Shown: in pieces, positions 1 through 8,437 of the stretch | How the letters are laid out: every line of letters starts with the position of its first letter | How positions within the stretch are numbered: the stretch's first letter is position 1 | Source of the DNA: Xanthomonas sp. DAR 80977 | GTDB lineage: Bacteria; Pseudomonadota; Gammaproteobacteria; Xanthomonadales; Xanthomonadaceae | Direction of reading: 5' to 3' | Assembly: GCF_041240605.1 (NCBI RefSeq) | Contig: NZ_CP162487.1 | Location: forward strand, 689,001 to 753,000 | DNA length: 64,000 bases | Program-made: the position numbers and the translations under genes | Notes under the pieces: model-generated | The model's input: the letters and a program-made list of their open reading frames with translations, nothing else | What the model was told of the DNA's origin: nothing | The model's database searches: none

Positions 1-312
1 GGCCTGGTGGACGCGTTCGGCGGCTTCAAGGACGCGGTGGCCGATGCCGCCGCGCGGGCCAAGCTCGGCGATCGCGACAAGTACCGCGTGCGCTACATCG
101 AGAAGCCGGCCACGCCGTTCGCGCAGTTCCTCGGCGGCTTCGCCGGCAGCCGCATGGGCGCGTGGATGCTGGGCGACTCGGCGCTGGCGCACGCGCTGCT
201 GGCGCGCAGCATGCCGGAGCTGGATACCCAGCTGCGCTTCGTGAAGGACGCGACCGACAAGCGCGACGGCACGCCGGTCAAGGCGCTGGCCTACTGCTTC
301 TGCGGCTTCTGA
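1..312 (+). CDS. sppA: Signal peptide peptidase SppA, C-terminal end (partial)
   Basis: Reading frame 1 is open from the first base to TGA at 310, so this is the 3' end of a gene that starts outside the window. The first visible residues, GLVDAFGGFKDAV, match the segment near the end of long (67K-type) SppA proteases, inner-membrane serine proteases that degrade cleaved signal peptides. The catalytic Ser/Lys would lie upstream and cannot be seen. The C-terminal tail after about residue 35 is poorly conserved in this family. A strong hairpin with T-run follows 50 bp downstream. The identification rests on one short conserved segment plus tail length, so it is probable rather than certain. Confidence 0.7.
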   Translation, partial: GLVDAFGGFKDAVADAAARAKLGDRDKYRVRYIEKPATPFAQFLGGFAGSRMGAWMLGDSALAHALLARSMPELDTQLRFVKDATDKRDGTPVKALAYCFCGF

Positions 313-363
313 CGCAGGCCCGAGGCGCGTCCGCCACCCGGCGGGCGCGCTGCAAGCAACCAG

Positions 364-393
364 GAAAAACGCCGGCCGATGCCGGCGTTTTTC
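364..393. terminator. Bidirectional Rho-independent terminator
   Basis: Stem GCCGGC/GCCGGC with a CGAT loop, preceded by AAAAAC and followed by GTTTTTC, so it can terminate both the sppA transcript from the left and the small lipoprotein gene from the right. The stop codon of the minus-strand gene lies within its T-tract. Confidence 0.85.
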
Positions 394-619
394 ATTGCCC
401 GGTGGCGGTGTCGATCGCCGCCTTCTGTGCGGCCGCGGCCTGCTCGGTGTCGGCCTGCGCCTGCTTGGCGCGATCCAGCGGTTGCGCGATCGCCGCGCGC
501 AGCGCGCCGGCCTGCGGTTCGGGCGGTGTGTCCGGCGGTTTCGGCGGTGCCGGCTTGCAGGCGGCCAGCACGGCCAGCAGCGACAGTGCCAACGTCATCA
601 AGCGCAGTGAACCCGGCAT
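392..619 (-). CDS. Small proline-rich lipoprotein, function unknown
   Basis: A 75-residue protein. The N-terminus has a short hydrophobic stretch ending in a lipobox (LAAC, Cys at residue 21), so it should be lipid-anchored after signal peptidase II cleavage. The mature part begins with a Pro/Lys-rich segment ([14 protein letters not shown]), then an Ala/Gln-rich helix likely to be amphipathic or coiled. Small lipoproteins of this form are common in Xanthomonas; I recognise no named family. The frame continues open upstream for another 174 codons antisense to the SDR gene, but the ATG just ahead of the signal sequence is the sensible start. It converges with sppA on a shared terminator. Confidence 0.6.
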   Translation of the reverse strand: MPGSLRLMTLALSLLAVLAACKPAPPKPPDTPPEPQAGALRAAIAQPLDRAKQAQADTEQAAAAQKAAIDTATGQ

Positions 620-682
620 GGCAGCGACCTCGTTGAGCGTGGGCGTTATCCTACGCCCACCCCGGTGCAGACAGGCAAGGCG

Positions 683-1456
683 ATGCAGCAACGTTGGCGG
701 CTGGACGGACAGACCGCATTGATCACCGGCGCCAGCGCCGGCATCGGCCTGGCGATCGCGCGCGAGTTGCTCGGCTTCGGCGCCGAGCTGCTGCTGGTGG
801 CGCGCGACATCGATGCGCTGGAAACGGCGCGCGACGAACTGGCCGACGCCTACCCGGAGCGCCGCATCCTGGCGCTCGCCGCCGACGTGGCCGACGACGA
901 GGACCGGCGCGAGATCCTGGATTGGGTCGAGGACCACGCCGACGGCCTGCACCTGCTGATCAACAACGCCGGCGGCAACGTCAGCAAGGCCGCGGTGGAC
1001 TATACCGAGGACGAGTGGCGCGGCATCTTCGAGACCAACCTGTTCTCGGCGTTCGAACTGTCGCGCTATGCGCACCCGCTGCTGGCGCAGCACGCGGCCT
1101 CGGCGATCGTCAACGTCGGCAGCGTGTCCGGGTTGACCCACGTGCGCAGCGGCGCGCCGTACGGCATGACCAAGGCCGCGCTACACCAGCTGACCCGCAA
1201 CCTCGCCGCCGAATGGGCCGAGGACGGCATCCGGGTCAATGCGGTGGCGCCGTGGTACATCCGCACCCGCCGCACCTCGGGACCGTTGTCGGACCCGGAC
1301 TACTACGAGCAGGTGATCGAGCGCACGCCGATGCGCCGGATCGGCGAGCCGGAGGAAGTGGCGGCCGCGGTCGGCTTCCTGTGCCTGCCGGCGGCCAGCT
1401 ACATCACCGGCGAATGCATCGCGGTGGATGGCGGGTTTCTGCGTTACGGGTTCTAG
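683..1456 (+). CDS. SDR family oxidoreductase (tropinone-reductase-like)
   Basis: A 257-residue classical short-chain dehydrogenase/reductase, predicted NAD(P)H-dependent and cytosolic. Visible motifs: cofactor-binding TGASAGIG at about residues 15–22, NNAG at 94–97, catalytic Ser in the VGSVSG segment near 147–149, and YxxxK (Tyr160, Lys164). The C-terminus has the usual [11 protein letters not shown] cofactor-side motif. The overall pattern resembles proteins annotated as tropinone reductases or glucose dehydrogenase-like SDRs; the substrate cannot be read from sequence. An in-frame GTG at 665 would add six residues, but the ATG at 683 follows an AGGCAAGG-like ribosome site at a good distance and starts where family members usually do. 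It stands alone between convergent or divergent neighbours. Confidence 0.85.
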   Translation: MQQRWRLDGQTALITGASAGIGLAIARELLGFGAELLLVARDIDALETARDELADAYPERRILALAADVADDEDRREILDWVEDHADGLHLLINNAGGNVSKAAVDYTEDEWRGIFETNLFSAFELSRYAHPLLAQHAASAIVNVGSVSGLTHVRSGAPYGMTKAALHQLTRNLAAEWAEDGIRVNAVAPWYIRTRRTSGPLSDPDYYEQVIERTPMRRIGEPEEVAAAVGFLCLPAASYITGECIAVDGGFLRYGF

Positions 1457-1521
1457 CGCGCTTTCTTGCCTGCTCGTTGCTGCAGGCGCGCCTCACCTGG
1501 TCCTGGCCGCGCACCGCAAAC

Positions 1522-1596
1522 CCTGTACGAGCGGCTTCAGCCGCGACCGGGGCTTTCCTGGTAACGCCCGGTCGCGGCTGAAGCCGCTCCTACAGG
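1522..1596. repeat. Xanthomonad REP-like inverted repeat, copy 1
   Basis: Two 30-bp arms (1522–1551 and 1567–1596) are near-perfect inverted copies built around GAGCGGCTTCAGCCGCGACC, separated by about 15 bp. RNA from either strand would form a long stem. It lies between the SDR gene and the convergent DUF4124 gene pair. A related copy is at 28433–28501 and a single arm at 43975–44011. Confidence 0.8.
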
Positions 1597-1627
1597 TGGC
1601 ATCGTCAGGATCGAAATCGAAAATGCG

Positions 1628-2296
1628 TCAAGGCACCTTCTGGTCCGGCGCGCCGCAGCTGCTCGCCTCGAGCACCTGCTGGCGGCGCAGGAATTCCTGC
1701 CGCAATTGCTCCGCGTGCTCGGGCACGGCGAAGCGCCAGTGCGTCTCGGCTTCGGCCACGTAGCTCTTCCACGCGTCGCAGGCGCCGGCCTCGGGCAGCG
1801 CGTCGCAGCGGTCGCGCAGCACTTCGCAGGCGCTGCCGCCGGTCTTGTCGGGGCTGCCGTCCAGGCCCATGGTGCGCAAGGGAACGCAGCGCGGCGCGGG
1901 CTCGGCGACTTCGCCGACGTAGCGTTGCTGCTCGTAGGTGGTGCAGGCATACAGCGTGGGCGGCGGCAGGCGCGGCGTGGTCTCCACCGGTGCCGGCGGC
2001 GGATCGGGCGCGGTGGCGACGGGCGCAGGGGCGGGTACGGGTACGGGGGCAGGCGCTGTCGGCGGCGCAGGCGCGGCTGGGATGGCTGGGGCAGCCGGCA
2101 CGACACCCGGCATCTGCGCGGGCGCGCGTCCGACGCCCTGCATGACCTTCTTTTCCTGGCGCATGCCCTTGGGACACGGCTGGTTCTGCACGGTCAGATG
2201 GTCGTGCGCGTCGGTGCAGCGATAGAACACCACGTCCTCGGCCCGCGCGGCGCCGGCGCAGGCCAGCAGCGCCGCCAGGCAGGCGCCGCGGCGCAT
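1628..2296 (-). CDS. DUF4124-type secreted protein with Pro/Ala linker
   Basis: 222 residues: signal peptide MRRGACLAALLACAGAARA, then a DUF4124-like start (VVFYRCTDAHDHLTVQNQPCP, with paired Cys), a Pro/Ala/Val-rich linker at about residues 64–112, and a Cys-rich C-terminal half with six cysteines. DUF4124 is a small periplasmic/envelope domain of unknown function found in many Xanthomonadaceae proteins. The start codon overlaps the stop of the upstream gene by one base (TGATG), so the two are translationally coupled. The linker suggests a two-part exported protein. No enzymatic motif is seen. Confidence 0.7.
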   Translation of the reverse strand: MRRGACLAALLACAGAARAEDVVFYRCTDAHDHLTVQNQPCPKGMRQEKKVMQGVGRAPAQMPGVVPAAPAIPAAPAPPTAPAPVPVPAPAPVATAPDPPPAPVETTPRLPPPTLYACTTYEQQRYVGEVAEPAPRCVPLRTMGLDGSPDKTGGSACEVLRDRCDALPEAGACDAWKSYVAEAETHWRFAVPEHAEQLRQEFLRRQQVLEASSCGAPDQKVP

Positions 2297-3003
2297 CAGC
2301 TGCCGCCGCAATCGCGGTCCAGGCGCGCGTCGATGCCGCGCTGTTCGGTCTCCAGCGCGCGGCGCTCGCCCTGCAGCGCGCTGTTGTAGCGGCGGATCAG
2401 TTCCCAGCGGCGGTCGGTCAGGCGTGCGCACACTTCCTGCGGCGGCAGGGCGTTGCAGGTGTCGCGGATCAGGGTGCTGCCGGCCGGGACCACCACGCCG
2501 ACGCCGGGATACACCGGCGGCGGACGCGGGCGGCCGCCCCCATTGCCGTGGCGATAGCCGTCGCCGTAGCCGCCGGCATAGCCGATGGTCCACAGCGGCA
2601 CCCAGCGCGGATTGCCTTCGTTGTCGTCGCTGGTATAGCGCTGGCCCTCGCTGGTGACGCATTCGTACATCGGCTGCGGCGGCTGCACGCTGACGATGCG
2701 GATCTCGCGCTGCGGCAGCGGCGCCGGCGAGGCCGCGGCGCGCGCCGGGTCGGTGCTGAGCGTGGTGGTCGGGCGCGGCGGCGGATCGCGCGGGCGCTGC
2801 ATGTCCAGCACCTGCTGCTGGCGTGCGTTCTCGCAGGGCGCGTTCTGCAGGCTGACCGTGCCGGAGTGGCCGATGCAGCGGTAGATGCGCACCGACCCCT
2901 GCGCGCCGTCGCTGCTGACGCTCTGCGTGCTCTGCGCCCAGGCGGCGCCGGCCAGCGGCAGCAGCGCGAACAGGAGCAGGGCCGGGTGGACGAGGACGGT
3001 CAT
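2296..3003 (-). CDS. DUF4124-like secreted protein, paralogue of the next gene
   Basis: 235 residues with signal peptide (cleavage near AWAQ, residue 24), a RIYRCIGHSGTVSLQNAPC segment equivalent to the DUF4124 core of its downstream neighbour, a short Pro-rich linker, a Tyr/Gly-rich stretch (GYAGGYGDGYRHGNGGG) near 141–157, and a C-terminal helical region. The C-terminal halves of both neighbours share the pattern YxCxTxEGQRY/YACTTYEQQRY followed by WVPL/CVPL, so they look like an old tandem duplication. First gene of a coupled pair; function unknown, probably periplasmic. Confidence 0.65.
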   Translation of the reverse strand: MTVLVHPALLLFALLPLAGAAWAQSTQSVSSDGAQGSVRIYRCIGHSGTVSLQNAPCENARQQQVLDMQRPRDPPPRPTTTLSTDPARAAASPAPLPQREIRIVSVQPPQPMYECVTSEGQRYTSDDNEGNPRWVPLWTIGYAGGYGDGYRHGNGGGRPRPPPVYPGVGVVVPAGSTLIRDTCNALPPQEVCARLTDRRWELIRRYNSALQGERRALETEQRGIDARLDRDCGGS

Positions 3004-3068
3004 GCGCGCATCTTGCGCGCCTTCGCCGGCCATGAAAAGCCGGGGCCGGGCAGGGATCGGCAACGCGC

Positions 3069-3629
3069 TCAGGCGCGCAGGACCTCGCCGCTGACCGCGT
3101 CGCGGATCGGGGTGGGCTGGGCCAGGCCGCCGGTCTGCCCATCGACCACGCCGTCGAGCAGGGCCAGCAGTTGCGGGTCCAGTTCGCCGCGCTGCCGCGC
3201 CGGCGGCTCGCCGCCGCGGTTGGCGCTGGTCGACACCAGCGCGCCGCCCCAGGCGCGGCACAGGGCGGCCACCTGCGGATGCGCGCTGATCCGCACCGCG
3301 ATGCTGCGGTGCGCGCCGGTGATCCAGGGCGGTGCCTGCGCCGCGGCCGGCAGCACCCAGGTATGCGCCCCGGGCCAGCTGGCCAGCACGGCGGCCAGGC
3401 GTGCCGGCGGCAGCGCCGACAGCTCGAGCAGCGGGCGCAGCGGCTCCAGTTCGGCGGCGACCACGATCAGGCCTTTTTCCACCGGCCGCTGCTTGATCCG
3501 CAACAACCGGGTCACCGCCGCCTCGTCGTGCGGATCGCAGCCCAGGCCCCAGACCGCCTCGGTCGGGTAGGCGATGACGCCGCCCTGCTGCAGGGCGGCG
3601 ACGGCTTGGTTGAGCGACAGGTCGGTCAT
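3069..3629 (-). CDS. tsaC: L-threonylcarbamoyladenylate synthase TsaC
   Basis: 186 residues of the YrdC/Sua5 family. The enzyme condenses threonine, bicarbonate and ATP to threonylcarbamoyl-AMP, the activated donor for t6A37 in ANN-decoding tRNAs. Visible features: N-terminal GGVIAYPTEAVWGLGCDP, the KxR-type motif RIKQRPVEKGLIVVA, and STSANRGGEPP, all typical of the family; length fits the short TsaC type lacking the Sua5 C-terminal domain. An upstream ATG at 3665 exists, but MTDLSLNQAVAALQQGG is the normal family start. It sits downstream of topA on the same strand, an order common in gammaproteobacteria. Confidence 0.95.
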   Translation of the reverse strand: MTDLSLNQAVAALQQGGVIAYPTEAVWGLGCDPHDEAAVTRLLRIKQRPVEKGLIVVAAELEPLRPLLELSALPPARLAAVLASWPGAHTWVLPAAAQAPPWITGAHRSIAVRISAHPQVAALCRAWGGALVSTSANRGGEPPARQRGELDPQLLALLDGVVDGQTGGLAQPTPIRDAVSGEVLRA

Positions 3630-3677
3630 CCGCGCATGATGCGGCAGGCCGTCGCTTTGCGGCAATGGCGGGGGGCT

Positions 3678-3708
3678 GGGAGTGGGGATTCGGGATTCGG
3701 GATTGGCA
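3678..3708 (+). repeat. GGGATTCGGGATT intergenic repeat, copy 1
   Basis: Tandem runs of GGGATTC/GGGATT between topA and tsaC. The same unit recurs at 11990–12022, 12061–12096 (inverted) and 25852–25884 (inverted), with a degenerate form at 6687–6716. Confidence 0.7.
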
Positions 3709-3918
3709 AGAGCGAAGCGCGCCTTCCTGCGGTTCCGGGTTCGATCGCTTGCGGGCGGCGCGGGCGGCGCGAGGGCGGGCTTGGTGGGCAGGCTGCGGCC
3801 ATCTCGATTGTTTCAGTCGCTGCGGCGCTGCGGCCGAAGCAGGTCCGGTGGGCCTGCGATCGCGGCGGGCGTTGTCGGACCGCGTGGCGCGAGGGATGGC
3901 CATCGGCCATCCGGCGTC

Positions 3919-3952
3919 GCTGCTGCGGTGCGGATGTCGCATCCGCAGCAGC
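3919..3952 (-). other. Perfect 10-bp stem hairpin after topA
   Basis: GCTGCTGCGG and CCGCAGCAGC pair perfectly across a 14-nt loop, 9 bp past the topA stop. No T-run follows on the minus strand, so it may be an RNA 3'-end stabiliser or a Rho-dependent pause site rather than an intrinsic terminator. Confidence 0.5.
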
Positions 3953-3960
3953 GGGGTGGC

Positions 3961-6447
3961 TCAGGCGCGCTTGGCCGCGGCCTTCTTGACCACTTTCTTG
4001 GCGGCTTTCTTCGCGGTCTTCTTGACCGCCTTCTTGACCGCCTTCTTCGCCGCGGGCTTGGCCGGGGCGTCGGCGGCGGCCTTCTTGGCCGCGCTCTTCT
4101 TCGGCGCGGCTTCCTTCTTGGCCGCGGCCTTCTTGGCGCCGAAGCCGCGCCGTGCCGGCTTGCCGGTCTCTTCCAGCAGCTTCTGCACTTCTTCCAGGGT
4201 CAGCGTGGCCGGCTCGCGGTCCTTGGGGATCTTGCCGTTGAGCTTGCCGTCGCTGATGTACGGGCCGAAGCGGCCGTTGAGCACCTGGATGTCGCTGCCG
4301 GCGAATTCCTTGATGATGCGGTTGCGCGCGATCTCTTCCTTCTCTTCGATCAGGAACACCGCGCGCGCCAGGTCGATGGTGTACGGGTCGTCTTCCTTCT
4401 TCAGCGAGGCATAGACGCTGCCGCGCTTGGCGAACGGGCCGAAGCGGCCGATGCCGACGCTGACGTCCTCGCCCTTGTCCTCGCCCAGCGCGCGCGGCAT
4501 CAGGAACAGTTCCAGCGCGTCGTCCAGGGTGATGGTGTGCATGCTCTGGCCCGGCCGCAGCGAGGCGAACTTGGGCTTGTCCTCGGCGTCCTCGGCGGTG
4601 CTGCCGATCGCCGCGTACGGCCCGAACCGGCCCAGGCGCACGCTGACCGGCTTGCCGGTCTTGGGGTCGGTGCCGAGTTCGCGCGCGCCGGTGGCCTCGG
4701 AGCGGTCCACCGATTCCTTCTTCTCCTCGACCAGTTCCTTGAACGGGCCCCAGAACTTCTCCATCAGCGGCCGCCATTCCTCCTCGCCGCGCGACACCGC
4801 GTCCAGCTCGTCCTCGAGCTTGGCGGTGAAGTCGTAGTCGACATAGCGGGTGAAGTGGCCGGACAGGAACTTGCTGACCGCGCGGCCCACGTCCGACGGG
4901 CGGAATCGGCGCGCGTCCAGCTCCACGTACTTGCGGAACAGCAGGGTCTGGATGATCGAGGCATAGGTCGACGGGCGGCCGATGCCGTATTCCTCGAGGG
5001 TCTTGACCAGCGAGGCTTCCGAGTAGCGCGGCGGCGGCTCGGTGAAATGCTGGTCGGCGTGGATGCGGTCGAGCGGGATGCGGTCGCCGGGCTTCATCGG
5101 CGGCAGCTTGCGGCCCTCGTCCTCGTCCTCGGCGGCCTTCTGGTCCTTGCCTTCCTCGTACACGGCCAGGAAGCCCGGGTCGATCACCGTGGTGCCGCTG
5201 GCGCGGAAGCTGTGCTCGTTGCCGGCGGCCAGCTCCACGGTGACGGTGTTCATCGTCGCCGGCACCATCTGGCAGGCCACCGCGCGCTTCCAGATCAGCT
5301 CGTACAGGCGGCGGCCGTCGTCGTCCAGGTACTTGGCCATCTGCGCCGGGGTGCGCAGCGCGCTGGTCGGGCGGATCGCCTCGTGCGCTTCCTGCGCGTT
5401 CTTGGACTTGGTCTGGTACATGTTCGGCTTGTCCGGCAGCGCGCCGGTGCCGAAGTCGCGCGCGATCACGTCGCGGATCTCGGCCAGCGCGTCCTGCGAC
5501 AGGTTCACCGAGTCGGTACGCATGTAGCTGATCAGGCCGACCGTGCCTTCGTCGCCCAGGGTCACGCCTTCGTACAGCTTCTGCGCCACGCGCATGGTGC
5601 GGCTGGTGGTGAAGCCGAGCTTGCGCGAGGCCTCCTGCTGCAGCGTGGAGGTGGTGAACGGCGGCGCCGGGCGCCGCTTGCGCTCCTTGCTGGCCACGTC
5701 GGTGACGTGCAGCGCGCCTTGCGCGGCCTTCTGCAGGCGCATCCGCGCCGCTTCGGCGGTGTCGCCGTCGGTGATGGTGAACTGCTCGAACTTCTGTCCG
5801 TCGAGCTTGACCAGCTTGGCCGCGAACGGCTGCGAGGGGTGCAGGCAGTCGGCGCCGATGCTCCAGTATTCGCGGGCGATGAAGGCTTCGATCTCCTCCT
5901 CGCGCTCGACGATCATGCGCAGCGCCGGCGACTGCACGCGGCCGGCGGACAGGCCGCGCTGCACCTTGCGCCACAGCACCGGCGACAGGTTGAAGCCGAC
6001 CAGGTAGTCCAGCGCGCGCCGCGCCTGCTGCGCATCGACCAGGTCCACGGCGATCTGGCGCGGGTTGGCCATCGCCTCCTTGATCGCGCGCGGGGTGATT
6101 TCGGTGAACACCACCCGGTGCAGCGGCTTGTCCTTGAGCAGCCCGCGCTCCTTCAGGATCTCGGCGATGTGCCAGCTGATCGCCTCGCCCTCGCGGTCCG
6201 GGTCGGTCGCCAGATAGATGTCGTCGGCGGCCTTGGCGGCCTTGGCGATGGCCTCGACGTGCTTCTCGTTCTTCTCGATCAGCGCGTAGCGCATCGCGAA
6301 GCCGTCGTCCGGGTCCACCGCGCCCTCTTTCGGGATCAGGTCGCGCACGTGCCCATACGAGGCCAGGACGTGGAAGTCCTTGCCGAGGTATTTGTTGATC
6401 GTCTTGGCCTTGGCGGGCGATTCGACGATGAGCAGGTGCTTGGACAT
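3961..6447 (-). CDS. topA: DNA topoisomerase I
   Basis: 828 residues. Type IA topoisomerase that relaxes negative supercoils by single-strand passage. N-terminal Toprim domain begins MSKHLLIVESPAKAKTI with the DPDREGEA motif; the active-site Tyr is Tyr308 in the SYMRTDSVNLS motif; GIGRPSTYASI follows near 490–500. The C-terminal part has several repeats of GRFGPY/GIGRFGPF type in place of zinc-finger Cys clusters, and the last 60 or so residues are almost entirely Lys/Ala (KKAVKK, KKTAKK), a basic DNA-binding tail known in actinobacterial and xanthomonad TopA. The ATG at 6447 is chosen because family proteins begin MSKxLLIVESP; an earlier in-frame start would add 19 unrelated residues. Confidence 0.97.
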   Translation of the reverse strand: MSKHLLIVESPAKAKTINKYLGKDFHVLASYGHVRDLIPKEGAVDPDDGFAMRYALIEKNEKHVEAIAKAAKAADDIYLATDPDREGEAISWHIAEILKERGLLKDKPLHRVVFTEITPRAIKEAMANPRQIAVDLVDAQQARRALDYLVGFNLSPVLWRKVQRGLSAGRVQSPALRMIVEREEEIEAFIAREYWSIGADCLHPSQPFAAKLVKLDGQKFEQFTITDGDTAEAARMRLQKAAQGALHVTDVASKERKRRPAPPFTTSTLQQEASRKLGFTTSRTMRVAQKLYEGVTLGDEGTVGLISYMRTDSVNLSQDALAEIRDVIARDFGTGALPDKPNMYQTKSKNAQEAHEAIRPTSALRTPAQMAKYLDDDGRRLYELIWKRAVACQMVPATMNTVTVELAAGNEHSFRASGTTVIDPGFLAVYEEGKDQKAAEDEDEGRKLPPMKPGDRIPLDRIHADQHFTEPPPRYSEASLVKTLEEYGIGRPSTYASIIQTLLFRKYVELDARRFRPSDVGRAVSKFLSGHFTRYVDYDFTAKLEDELDAVSRGEEEWRPLMEKFWGPFKELVEEKKESVDRSEATGARELGTDPKTGKPVSVRLGRFGPYAAIGSTAEDAEDKPKFASLRPGQSMHTITLDDALELFLMPRALGEDKGEDVSVGIGRFGPFAKRGSVYASLKKEDDPYTIDLARAVFLIEEKEEIARNRIIKEFAGSDIQVLNGRFGPYISDGKLNGKIPKDREPATLTLEEVQKLLEETGKPARRGFGAKKAAAKKEAAPKKSAAKKAAADAPAKPAAKKAVKKAVKKTAKKAAKKVVKKAAAKRA

Positions 6448-6546
6448 GGCGGACTGGGCTTCGATGGGCGGGGCGGGCGCCCTGGGGGCGGTAGGGTGGC
6501 GCAATTGCTCCGGTTAGTGAAGCGTTGCGGTGTTCAGAGAGGCCGA

Positions 6547-6570
6547 CGCCCGGGGCAGGCACCCCGGGCG
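6547..6570. other. 9-bp perfect inverted repeat upstream of topA
   Basis: CGCCCGGGG and CCCCGGGCG flank a 6-nt loop, between the end of the RDD gene and topA. On the plus strand a T-rich stretch follows only after about 15 bp, so it is not a clear terminator. It might separate RDD gene transcription from topA. Confidence 0.4.
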
Positions 6571-6686
6571 TTCAGCTGCGTCTCTTTTTATTAGTGGACA
6601 TGTCCGGCGGCGGCTGTCAAGCGCCGCCGCCGGCGATGCCGGAAAATGCGCACGCTTGCGAGGCCCTGCCGACTTCCGTTCTTCGG

Positions 6687-6716
6687 GTCCCGGGTCCCCG
6701 GTCCCGAATCCCGGCC
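6687..6716. repeat. GGGATTC-type intergenic repeat, degenerate copy
   Basis: C-rich run of CGGGTCCC/GGTCCCGAATCCC units in the same short intergenic space; it looks like a decayed inverted member of the GGGATTCGGGATT family seen elsewhere in the window. Confidence 0.5.
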
Positions 6717-6717
6717 T

Positions 6718-7662
6718 TCAGTGCCAGTTGCCGCTGGCCGCCACGCCGATCAGCAGCAGCATCACCAGCAGCACCACGACCATCAGCACCCCGAACAGCG
6801 ACAGGATCACCACGGTGACCGTGCCCAGCTTGCGCTGCTGCCACTCCGGGTGGTCGGTATAGGCCCACTTGTCCACCACCAGGGTGTCGCAGAGCATGTC
6901 GTGCAGGGCCTGCTTGCGCTCGGTGAAGGCGGCCATCAGGAAGCCGATGAAGATGGTCAGGCTGCTCAGCAGGAAGCCGAAGTAGCGGCCGATGCCGCGG
7001 GCGACGCTGATCCGGCTGCCGTCGCCGCGCACCACCTTGATGCCGACCGCCATCTTGCCCAGCGTGGCCTGCTTGGTCGAGGCGTGGAACAGGCCGAAGT
7101 ACAGCGCCGACATCGCCAGCGGCACCAGGTACACCAGCACCAGCATGACGATGCCGCTGGCGGTATTGAAATTGGGCGTGCTGCCGCCGCCGAGGCCGCT
7201 GAAGCCGAAGAAGCCCAGCATGATCGCGAACTGGATCACCTGGGCGACCATGCCGACCAGCATGCCGTCGATCAGGTAGGCGGCGGTGCGCTTCCAGAAG
7301 CCGGCCTGCACCACCTCGCCGCCGGCGACGAAGTGCGAGGTCTCGGCGGTCGAGGCACTGGGCGCGGCGTAGGGCGAGTGCACCGCGGCATCGGCCACGG
7401 GCGTGGTCCAGGCTGCCGGCAATGCCTGCGCGGGCGCGGCGGGCGGCGCCTCGGCGGCGTCGGCCGGCACCAACGCCGGCGCTGCCTGGGTCAGGCCCAG
7501 TTCGTCGACGAAGTCGGCCAGCGGATGCCATTCGCTGAGGCCGTCGCGCCAGACCAGCGTGGTCAGGCCGACCTCGCCGCGCTGAAAGCATTGCTGCAGC
7601 GCGTCGGCCGGCATCGGTCCGTGACGCTGTTGCGCCGCGTCGGCGTAGTACCACTCACTCAT
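6718..7662 (-). CDS. RDD family membrane protein with N-terminal GYF_2 domain
   Basis: 314 residues. Residues 1–55 (EWYYADAAQQRHGPM … LVWRDGLSEWHPL) form a GYF_2-type domain, a small cytosolic peptide-binding module typical of bacterial proteins that go on into membrane segments. A Pro/Ala-rich linker follows to about 120. From about 135 an RDD domain begins (AGFWKRTAAYLIDGMLVG) with three to four hydrophobic segments, the last near the C-terminus. RDD proteins are poorly understood; some have been linked to ion or osmolyte transport. The next gene upstream starts with the same domain, so the two are probably paralogous at their N-termini and may act on the same partner. Confidence 0.8.
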   Translation of the reverse strand: MSEWYYADAAQQRHGPMPADALQQCFQRGEVGLTTLVWRDGLSEWHPLADFVDELGLTQAAPALVPADAAEAPPAAPAQALPAAWTTPVADAAVHSPYAAPSASTAETSHFVAGGEVVQAGFWKRTAAYLIDGMLVGMVAQVIQFAIMLGFFGFSGLGGGSTPNFNTASGIVMLVLVYLVPLAMSALYFGLFHASTKQATLGKMAVGIKVVRGDGSRISVARGIGRYFGFLLSSLTIFIGFLMAAFTERKQALHDMLCDTLVVDKWAYTDHPEWQQRKLGTVTVVILSLFGVLMVVVLLVMLLLIGVAASGNWH

Positions 7663-7701
7663 TCCTGTCCCCCAGGGTTGCGATCGAAAATCCGTTTCCG
7701 C

Positions 7702-8415
7702 TCAGCCGCCGCGGCAGGGCGCGGGCAGGTAGCGGTCGTCCAGCTCGGAACTGCACTTCCAGGCCGAGCTCCGCTCATCGTAGTCCAGCCACAGCGCCTT
7801 GCCATCCAGCTTGTCCTTCCCGGGCGCGTGCAAGGTGGCTTCCAGGCCGCAGTGGCCGTTGTCGAAACGGCCGACCCGCACCTGCGCGACGAACTCGCTG
7901 GCGTAGCTCTGCGCGGTGCCGAAGCCGTCGTCGCCGTTCACCGGGCAGCGCCCGTGCTGCATGGCGAAACCGGAGATCTGCGCCTTCAGCGGGGTGATGC
8001 TGCCGATCGCCAGCGTGGCCTTGGTGCGCAGCGTGTAGTCCTGGTACGCGGGCAAGGCGATGGCGGCGAGGATGCCGAGCATCGACAGCAACACCGCGCC
8101 CACCACGACCGCCACGATCGCGCCGACGCCGCAGCCGGACAGGCCGTTGCGCGGGGCCGCAGCGGGCACGGCCGGGGCGGCGCTCGCCGGCGGGGGCAGC
8201 GGCGGTGGCGGTGGCGGCGGCTCCGACAGGCCCAGTTCGTCGGCGAGCGCGTGCAGCGGCCGCCACTCCGGCATGCCTTCGCGCCAGATCAGGGTGCTGC
8301 GCTCCAGCAGCCCGTCGCGCAGGCGTTGCAGCAGCACCGCGGTGCTCAGCGGGCCGTGCCGCTGGCGTGCCGCGTCGGCGTAGTACCAGGCGCTGTGGGC
8401 GGGTTCCTCGTGCAT
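7702..8415 (-). CDS. GYF_2 domain fused to a type IV pilin-like segment
   Basis: 237 residues. Residues 1–60 are a GYF_2-type domain (AWYYADAARQRHGPL … LIWREGMPEWRPL). A poly-Pro/Ala linker (seven Pro in a row) leads to one hydrophobic segment at about 95–122 reading GILAAIALPAYQDYTLRTKA, the signature of the pilin N-terminal helix, then a pilin-like globular domain with Cys pairs near the C-terminus. Because the pilin helix is internal and lacks a prepilin cleavage site at the start, it may be a membrane-anchored protein rather than an assembled pilin. Cotranscribed with the RDD gene downstream (39-bp gap). Confidence 0.75.
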   Translation of the reverse strand: MHEEPAHSAWYYADAARQRHGPLSTAVLLQRLRDGLLERSTLIWREGMPEWRPLHALADELGLSEPPPPPPPLPPPASAAPAVPAAAPRNGLSGCGVGAIVAVVVGAVLLSMLGILAAIALPAYQDYTLRTKATLAIGSITPLKAQISGFAMQHGRCPVNGDDGFGTAQSYASEFVAQVRVGRFDNGHCGLEATLHAPGKDKLDGKALWLDYDERSSAWKCSSELDDRYLPAPCRGG

Positions 8416-8437
8416 GCGGACAGGGCCCGTCAGTGCG

